NCBI GenBank assembly: GCA_035415725.1
Contig: DAOOGN010000116.1
Location: 1 to 9,864, forward strand
Length of the DNA: 9,864 bases
Source: DSWT01 sp035415725
GTDB lineage: Bacteria; Chloroflexota; Anaerolineae; B4-G1; SLSP01
Direction of reading: 5' to 3'
Positions 5,372 through 9,864 of the stretch are shown piece by piece. How positions within the stretch are numbered: position 1 is the first letter of the stretch; every line of letters starts with the position of its first letter. Under the pieces are notes generated by a model, which saw only the letters and a list, made by a program, of their open reading frames with translations, was not told the origin of the DNA and did not search any database. A program made the translations under genes and the position numbers.

Positions 5372-7276
5372 ATGAACGGCGCTTCTGAACAAAAGTTGCC
5401 GACGCCGCAGGAATGGGCCGCTATGCGCGCGCGGTTAGCGACCCTGGAAGCCGAATATGCCACGCTGTCCACAAGGTATGCGCGTGAACAGGCGCAGAGG
5501 CGTCTGTCGGACGCGCTACGCCAGGTGGCGCAAATGATCAGCAGTACGCTCGATCAAAACCGGCTTTTGGCTCTCATTCTGGAACAACTGAAAACTGTCG
5601 TTCCTTATGACCGGGCAACAGTGTTACTGTTGCAGGATGACCAGTTTACGCTGGCGGCGGGGTATGATAACAGCGAGCAAGAAGTCACGCCCTTCACGTT
5701 GCCGCGCGATTGCAACATGTTCATCACGGAGATGTTGGACTCCAAAAGCCCGGTGTTGATCCAGGATGCGACGCACGATTCGCGTTGGTATTTCAGCACG
5801 GCTATGCAGACGGCGCGCTCTTTCATCAGCGCTCCGCTCTTATTACAAGACCGGCCTATCGGTGCCCTCTCGGTAGGGCGGCGTGACGCCGTCGCCTATA
5901 CCGAAGCGGATGTCGAGGCTGTATTTGCTTTTGCCGGGCAGATTGCGATTGCCGTGCACAATGCCCAGTTGTACACCCAGGCGCAGGAGCGGGCGCAACG
6001 TTTGTCGCTGGTGTATGACATTGTGCTGGATATAACCTCAACGCTTGACCTGAACACCATATTGACCACGGCTTGTCGTAAACTGGTTGAGTCGATTCCC
6101 CGGAATGATCATAGCGGCCTGGCTTTCTTTGATGAGGAACGGCAGTATGCGGAGGTCATTGCCGAGTATCCCGACCGTGGCGCGCTGGGCATGCACTTAT
6201 CTTTGGCGGATAACTGGGCCACCCAGCACGTCATCGAGACGTTGCAGCCAGTGGTCATTGATGATGCGCAACATGATCCGTTGATGCAGCCGGTCTGGGG
6301 CGAGATGCGGACTCTAGGAGTATGCTCGATTCTCATCATCCCTGTCATCATTAAAGGACGCATCGTCGGGACACTCGGTCTGGATGCCTTTACTGTTGCC
6401 TATCATTTTTTGCCCTCCGAGATCGCGCTGGCGCAGACCGTGGCGGGGCAGTTGGGGGTGGCGATTGAGAATGCCCGGCTCTACAGCTCGGTCCAGCAAG
6501 AATTATCCGAGCGCCGGCGCGTCGAAGAAGCGTTGCGCCAGTATACCCTGGAGCTTGAAGCCAGCAATGCCGAACTGGACGCCTTCGCCCATACCGTAGC
6601 GCATGACCTGAAGAACCCTCTTTCGGCATTGATCGGATTTAGTGTGCTGCTGACATCGCGCTTTCCCAAAATGCCGCCGGAACAGGTGTTGGAAGATCTG
6701 CAACACATTACTGCCATCGGCTACAAGATGATCAGCATCATCCATGAGTTGTTGCTTCTGGCAAGCGTGCGGAAAATGGAGGAAGTGCCGACTTCTCCGT
6801 TGGACATGGCTACGATCGTCGCCGAATCTTTGGCGCGTCTGGCCGGATTACAAACCGACGTTCATGCTGAGATTGAATTGCCGGAAACGTGGCCTATCGC
6901 CGTGGGCTATGCACCGTGGATCGAGGAAGTTTGGACGAACTACATCAGCAACGCGCTGAAGTACGGGGGATGCCCGGATGAGGACATCCCGCCGCGTGTA
7001 ACGTTGGGATGTGACGCCCCGCAGGACGGCAAGGTCCGCTTTTGGGTGCGCGATGATGGATGCGGCCTGCGCCTAGAAGAACAAGGCCGCTTGTTTGCGC
7101 CGTTTACCCGCCTCTATCAGATGCGCGCCGAAGGTCATGGCCTGGGGTTGTCCATCGTGCATCGCATCATCGAGAAGCTCAACGGCGATGTCGGCGTCGA
7201 AAGCGAAGAGGGACGCGGGAGCCTGTTCTGGTTCACACTTCCGGCGCCCGTGCCTGCTGAAAGCAGCAACGGATGA
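5372..7276 (+). CDS. Soluble sensor histidine kinase with two GAF domains
   Basis: A 634-residue cytoplasmic two-component sensor. Residues about 14-50 are a charged coiled coil. GAF 1 spans about 58-200 and GAF 2 about 217-372, and these probably bind a small ligand or chromophore. A second coiled coil (371-405) leads into the HisKA dimerisation helix with AHDLKNPL, H411 being the likely autophosphorylation site. The HATPase_c domain follows, with the N box NALKYG (N527), G1 DDGCGL (561-566) and G2 GHGLGL (588-593). There are no membrane segments, no PAS and no receiver domain, and no response regulator is adjacent, so its partner is unknown. No GAF cysteine of the bilin-lyase type is obvious to me. 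The start has GAAGGAG (5354-5360) 11 bases upstream. It is probably cotranscribed with the solenoid protein gene and ends at the bidirectional terminator. Confidence 0.95.
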   Translation: MNGASEQKLPTPQEWAAMRARLATLEAEYATLSTRYAREQAQRRLSDALRQVAQMISSTLDQNRLLALILEQLKTVVPYDRATVLLLQDDQFTLAAGYDNSEQEVTPFTLPRDCNMFITEMLDSKSPVLIQDATHDSRWYFSTAMQTARSFISAPLLLQDRPIGALSVGRRDAVAYTEADVEAVFAFAGQIAIAVHNAQLYTQAQERAQRLSLVYDIVLDITSTLDLNTILTTACRKLVESIPRNDHSGLAFFDEERQYAEVIAEYPDRGALGMHLSLADNWATQHVIETLQPVVIDDAQHDPLMQPVWGEMRTLGVCSILIIPVIIKGRIVGTLGLDAFTVAYHFLPSEIALAQTVAGQLGVAIENARLYSSVQQELSERRRVEEALRQYTLELEASNAELDAFAHTVAHDLKNPLSALIGFSVLLTSRFPKMPPEQVLEDLQHITAIGYKMISIIHELLLLASVRKMEEVPTSPLDMATIVAESLARLAGLQTDVHAEIELPETWPIAVGYAPWIEEVWTNYISNALKYGGCPDEDIPPRVTLGCDAPQDGKVRFWVRDDGCGLRLEEQGRLFAPFTRLYQMRAEGHGLGLSIVHRIIEKLNGDVGVESEEGRGSLFWFTLPAPVPAESSNG

Positions 7277-7296
7277 TGGTTCGCCGCCATCAAAAT

Positions 7297-7330
7297 AAAA
7301 AACCAGGATTTTTACCAAGTCCCGGTTTTT
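7297..7330. terminator. Bidirectional intrinsic terminator
   Basis: AAAAACC (7298-7304) and GGA (7306-7308) pair with TCC (7320-7322) and GGTTTTT (7324-7330) with one internal mismatch and an 11-base loop. The stem ends in T runs on both strands (plus: TTTTT 7326-7330; minus: TTTTTTATTTTG). It lies 20 bases after the kinase stop and 7 bases past the stop of the convergent glycoside hydrolase gene, the expected place for a shared terminator. Confidence 0.8.
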
Positions 7331-7337
7331 CGTGAAG

Positions 7338-8303
7338 TCAAAGATTGATCTTTTTGATACTGCCATCCTTGTTATAGGACAGCTCCGCGACATTGATGTT
7401 TCGCTTGTTGTCGATGCCCCCTGAAAGCGAAGCGTCGTGATAGAAACAGTACCACTGTCCTTGAAACTCGACGATGGAATGTTGCGTCGTCCATCCCGAC
7501 ACCGGATCCAGAATACGCCCTCGATAGACGAAAGGCCCGGTCGGCGAATCGCTGGTGGCGTAGACGATGAAGTGGGTATTGCCGGTGGAATAAGAGAGAT
7601 AGTAGACACCGTTATATTTATGCACCCAAACGCCCTCGAAATATCGCCGCTCGTGGTCACTGGCCAGCAGCGGTTGACCGGCTTCATCAACGACGGAGAT
7701 TTCACCAACTGGGCCATCGAAGCTCAGCATGTCTGTCGACAGTTTCCCTACGCGGGGGCCTAGCGCTGGCGCGTCGTCGTCGGGTTCCGTTTCGGCAGGG
7801 TCGAAGGTCCCCGTCCGCCATTTTTGGAGTTGGCCGCCCCACATTCCACCGAAGTACAGGTAAATTTGCCCATCGTCATCAAAAAAGACGCAGGGGTCGA
7901 TGCTGAAGCTGCCGGGAATGAACGTGGGGTGGGGCGTAAACGGCCCGACAGGTGATGGACTGGCGGCGACACCGATGTGAAAAAGCCCTTCGTCATCCTT
8001 CGCCGGGAAGAACAAATAGTATATGCCGTCCTTGAAAGCGGCATCGGGCGCCCACATCTGTTTTTTGGCCCAGGGGACATCCTTCACGTGCAAGATTTGC
8101 CCGTGATCCACCGGCAATGTGTGCATATTCTCCATGGAAAACACGTGGTAATCTTCCATGTCGTATTGATCGCCGGTATTATCTACCAGGTTGTTGTGAT
8201 CCAAATCATGCGAGGTATAAATGTACAATCGGCCTTCAAAAACGCGCGCAGAAGGATCGGCGGTGTAGATGTGGGTCACAAGCGGTTTTCTCATAATGTC
8301 CAT
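7338..8303 (-). CDS. Glycoside hydrolase family 43, intracellular (beta-xylosidase/arabinofuranosidase-like)
   Basis: Family 43 enzymes are inverting hydrolases with a five-bladed beta-propeller that release xylose or arabinose units from hemicellulose-derived oligosaccharides. The catalytic set is visible: base D16 in TADPSA, the pKa-modulating D136 in SIDPCVF and acid E223 in YFEGVWVHK. H275 in TQHSIV and R301 in NKRNI match other conserved active-site positions. At 321 residues it is a single catalytic domain without a carbohydrate-binding module. The N-terminus MDIMRKPLVTH is not a signal peptide, so it probably acts in the cytoplasm on imported oligosaccharides. The start has GGGAG with 8-base spacing; ATG for residue 4 is an alternative. 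No transporter or other sugar gene is in the window, so the exact substrate is undecided. Confidence 0.92.
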   Translation of the reverse strand: MDIMRKPLVTHIYTADPSARVFEGRLYIYTSHDLDHNNLVDNTGDQYDMEDYHVFSMENMHTLPVDHGQILHVKDVPWAKKQMWAPDAAFKDGIYYLFFPAKDDEGLFHIGVAASPSPVGPFTPHPTFIPGSFSIDPCVFFDDDGQIYLYFGGMWGGQLQKWRTGTFDPAETEPDDDAPALGPRVGKLSTDMLSFDGPVGEISVVDEAGQPLLASDHERRYFEGVWVHKYNGVYYLSYSTGNTHFIVYATSDSPTGPFVYRGRILDPVSGWTTQHSIVEFQGQWYCFYHDASLSGGIDNKRNINVAELSYNKDGSIKKINL

Positions 8304-8368
8304 AGCATGATCTCCCGTGAGGCGTGCTGTTTTATTTATGCAGGTACTGGACCTTCATTCATTATGAT

Positions 8369-8396
8369 AGAATACCGCAAAATGCAAAATTATCAA
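8369..8396 (-). promoter_or_regulatory. Candidate promoter for the glycoside hydrolase gene
   Basis: On the minus strand TTGATA (8391-8396) and TATTCT (8369-8374) are 16 bases apart in an AT-rich 97-base gap between the DUF3788 gene and the glycoside hydrolase start. Initiation near 8362 would give a leader of about 60 bases. The -10 is imperfect. Confidence 0.45.
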
Positions 8397-8400
8397 CCTT

Positions 8401-8841
8401 TCAGCCGCGCCCCTGAAGCCGTTTTGTTTCTACCCGCAAGACCAGCAACCGCTTGATGTCCTGAACATCATCGGCCGAATCAATGGGAATGAATACCCAC
8501 CGTCCTTCTGGAAAGGGGTGCGCTCTGGTGATAGCTTCCTGCACATGGTGACCTAGTTGCATCGCCAATGCCTGCTCGACGGCTTCTGGACTGAGGTTGA
8601 TCTGGACTTTGAACCCGCCTTCAGCCGGATAGAGCGACGTCAGCAGTTGTTTGCGGATGCGAAACCGCAGCGCCCACCCGTACTTCTTGCCATACAGGAA
8701 CGTAAAGTCCTCGTCCGATGGGTAATTCTCCCGGATGAAGTGGATGAGTTCCTCCCAAAGCGGCAGTTTTTGGCCGATCATGGCGAGGATTTCGTCTTCT
8801 GTTGGTCGTTGTTTCTTGTCGGTGAACGTGCCGATGCTCAT
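8401..8841 (-). CDS. DUF3788 family protein
   Basis: This 146-residue protein matches what I know of DUF3788 (recognised by eye): an N-terminal helix with LWEELIHFIRENYP, then YGKKYGWALRFR, a KQLLTSLYP segment, GGFKVQINLS, and a C-terminal part with GRWVFIPIDS and a final helix containing DVQDIKRLLVLR. The length is normal for the family. Members are small and cytoplasmic, with no established function, and are often found beside acetyltransferases or transcription factors (general recollection, not verified). The start is supported by AAGGAG with 8-base spacing. The gene lies 33 bases downstream of the GNAT gene on the same strand, so the two were probably cotranscribed before the region upstream was broken. 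Confidence 0.85.
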   Translation of the reverse strand: MSIGTFTDKKQRPTEDEILAMIGQKLPLWEELIHFIRENYPSDEDFTFLYGKKYGWALRFRIRKQLLTSLYPAEGGFKVQINLSPEAVEQALAMQLGHHVQEAITRAHPFPEGRWVFIPIDSADDVQDIKRLLVLRVETKRLQGRG

Positions 8842-8874
8842 TGCTAAATCTCCTTTTTCCCCCTTGTCTGGTGT

Positions 8875-9363
8875 TTAGGCGCTCAACATCCACCAGAGGT
8901 CGCTTCCGGCAAACCCACAACTCCGGTACAACGCCTCTGGATTGGACTGGTTATTCATTTCGCCAGCGACCGTGGTGAACGCCGCGCGGTTATGCAGGCG
9001 GAACAGCAACTTCTTGACAAGGGCTTTACCCAACCCACGCCCGCGATAGTCAGGAAGTACCTGGATCCATTCCAACGCCCCTTCTGCGATGTCACGATCT
9101 ATTTCCGCAATTCCCAGGGCGACTGGTAGATCGGTTTGCGTATCGATGATCCAAATCCACAAATCTTGATCGAAAACCGGGTGCGTTGTCCACTCTCGCA
9201 CCACATCCACCGGTGCAATATAGAATCCCTGCGGGAGAGATGGCTTCGCCTTCGGCTTTCCTCGGTGGGCGAGACGGAAGTAGGACTGCCGGCGGGGAAA
9301 TTTCGCGGTTGGGACACTGCGCAGGAAGTCCCGGTGGATGAGTGCGAAACGCACGTCTTCCAA
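8875..9363 (-). CDS. GNAT-family N-acetyltransferase, probably 5'-truncated
   Basis: The C-terminal half has the acetyl-CoA-binding core: beta strands around VALGIAEID and LEWIQVLPDY, the pyrophosphate loop RGRGLGKALV (motif A), then NPEALYRSCGF (motif B) and a WWML ending. The substrate is unknown. The only start-type codon at the 5' end is TTG at 9363, with no Shine-Dalgarno sequence. The frame stays open upstream to a stop at 9451-9453 without any ATG or GTG, and that upstream part overlaps an istB fragment on the other strand. The native start therefore appears to have been removed by the insertion sequence, and the remaining 162 residues may not be expressed. The acetyltransferase core itself looks intact. 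It is followed after 33 bases by the DUF3788 gene. Confidence 0.8.
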   Translation of the reverse strand: MEDVRFALIHRDFLRSVPTAKFPRRQSYFRLAHRGKPKAKPSLPQGFYIAPVDVVREWTTHPVFDQDLWIWIIDTQTDLPVALGIAEIDRDIAEGALEWIQVLPDYRGRGLGKALVKKLLFRLHNRAAFTTVAGEMNNQSNPEALYRSCGFAGSDLWWMLSA

Positions 9364-9386
9364 GCGCTGTAGAAGATGATCTGTGC

Positions 9387-9713
9387 AGTTGCGAACGCCG
9401 CTTTCAAGCCTACCTCCGTCCAGACTTGCTGGTGTTGGATGACTTCGGCCTCAAGCCCCTCCAACCGCCCGCGCCCGAAGACCTCTACGACCTGATCAAT
9501 GAGCGCTACGAGAAAGGCAGTATTCTCCTCACCAGCAATCGGGCCCCAGCGGAATGGCCGGAACTGTTTGGCGATCCCCTGCTGGCCTCGGCGGGTTTGG
9601 ATCGACTGGCCCATCGGGCGGAAGTTCTCGTCATCACCGGCAGCAGTTATCGCGCTCAGGGACGCCAACGCCTGGAACAGGAGGTGAACCTGCAACCTAC
9701 CCCGTCATCGTGA
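9387..9713 (+). pseudogene. istB: 3' part of IS21-family helper ATPase gene istB
   Basis: About 108 residues correspond to the C-terminal half of IstB, the AAA+ ATPase that assists the IstA transposase of IS21 elements. Recognisable parts are ERRFQAYLRPD, the Walker B segment LLVLDDFGLKPL, DLYDLINERYEKGS, the sensor-like LLTSNR, EWPELFGDPLLASAGLDRL and the final VLVITGSSYRAQGRQRLEQE. Full-length IstB is about 250 residues; the N-terminal half with Walker A is absent and no istA is present in the window. The homology starts near 9387-9396. An in-frame ATG at 9342 exists, but residues before that point look foreign and overlap the GNAT gene on the other strand. It is therefore a non-functional remnant, truncated at its 5' side. 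Confidence 0.9.
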
Positions 9714-9812
9714 TGGAACTGTTAAGGTGCAGTGCCCCAGACAGAGTGGCACGTCAAAAGGTGGTACATCTTAGCTGTAAATGACTGGTACATTGTCGGG
9801 CGTAAATTGACA
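9714..9812 (+). mobile_element. Right end of an IS21-family element
   Basis: Downstream of istB lies a non-coding stretch with TGGTACAT at 9762-9769 and 9786-9793 (24 bases apart) and a looser TGGCACGT at 9747-9754, the kind of iterated internal repeat found at IS21 ends. TTGACA (9807-9812) would be the terminus, fitting the 5'-TG...CA-3' ends of the family. The left end is not in the window, so neither the terminal inverted repeat nor a target duplication can be tested here. Confidence 0.6.
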
Positions 9813-9864
9813 ATCTCGCCGCCCCAGACGGCGATCCCTTTGCCGCCCAGCACCGCCCCTGGTG
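9813..9864 (-). other. Possible interrupted coding fragment at the window edge
   Basis: On the minus strand, frame 9862 downward reads PGAVLGGKGIAVWGGEI up to the IS21 terminus, then runs into the element. The GIAVWGGEI part resembles the glycine-rich segment of prolipoprotein diacylglyceryl transferase (Lgt; GIAIYGGLI-like in other bacteria). The match is short and made from memory, and the upstream part is outside the window. Confidence 0.25.

Noticed and set aside
7073..7717. 214-residue minus-strand open frame across the kinase end and glycoside hydrolase
   Set aside because: It crosses the bidirectional terminator and conflicts with two genes that have complete catalytic motifs.
9099..9695. 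198-residue minus-strand open frame spanning the GNAT/istB junction
   Set aside because: It is antisense to the istB homology in its first part and out of frame with GNAT in the rest, and shows no family features.

Overview
The window looks like a chromosomal segment of a Chloroflexota-type bacterium (inference). The reasons are a 1065-residue SecA with the long insertion after its Walker A region that I associate with that phylum, a soluble GAF-GAF histidine kinase, moderately high GC, and many dispersed palindromic repeats between genes. No 16S or other taxonomic marker is present, so this placement is tentative.

Layout. Positions 1-377 hold a GC-rich dispersed repeat ('repeat A') and the unassigned 3' flank of secA. 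secA fills 378-3575 on the minus strand. The gene-poor stretch 3576-4853 is a repeat nest: a palindromic MITE-like element next to the secA start, a second copy of repeat A, a candidate minus-strand promoter for secA, an 11-bp tandem array, a hairpin-rich block, a second MITE-like copy in the opposite orientation, a strong GC hairpin followed by a very small ORF with a good ribosome binding site, and a third, diverged and inverted copy of repeat A.

From an extended -10 promoter at about 4765, two plus-strand genes follow: a 146-residue membrane-anchored protein with five tandem 15-residue repeats (predicted beta-solenoid, uncharacterised) and a soluble sensor histidine kinase with two GAF domains and no adjacent response regulator. 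A bidirectional terminator at 7297-7330 separates them from three minus-strand genes: an intracellular family 43 glycoside hydrolase, a DUF3788 protein and a GNAT acetyltransferase.

The right edge is broken. The 5' end of the GNAT gene abuts the 3' half of an IS21-family istB gene on the opposite strand, followed by the IS21-type right end with iterated internal repeats. The last 52 bases may be a coding fragment interrupted by that element. The best candidate for something not well described is the beta-solenoid membrane protein paired with the histidine kinase. The repeat nest around secA and the GNAT/istB junction are the other points of interest.
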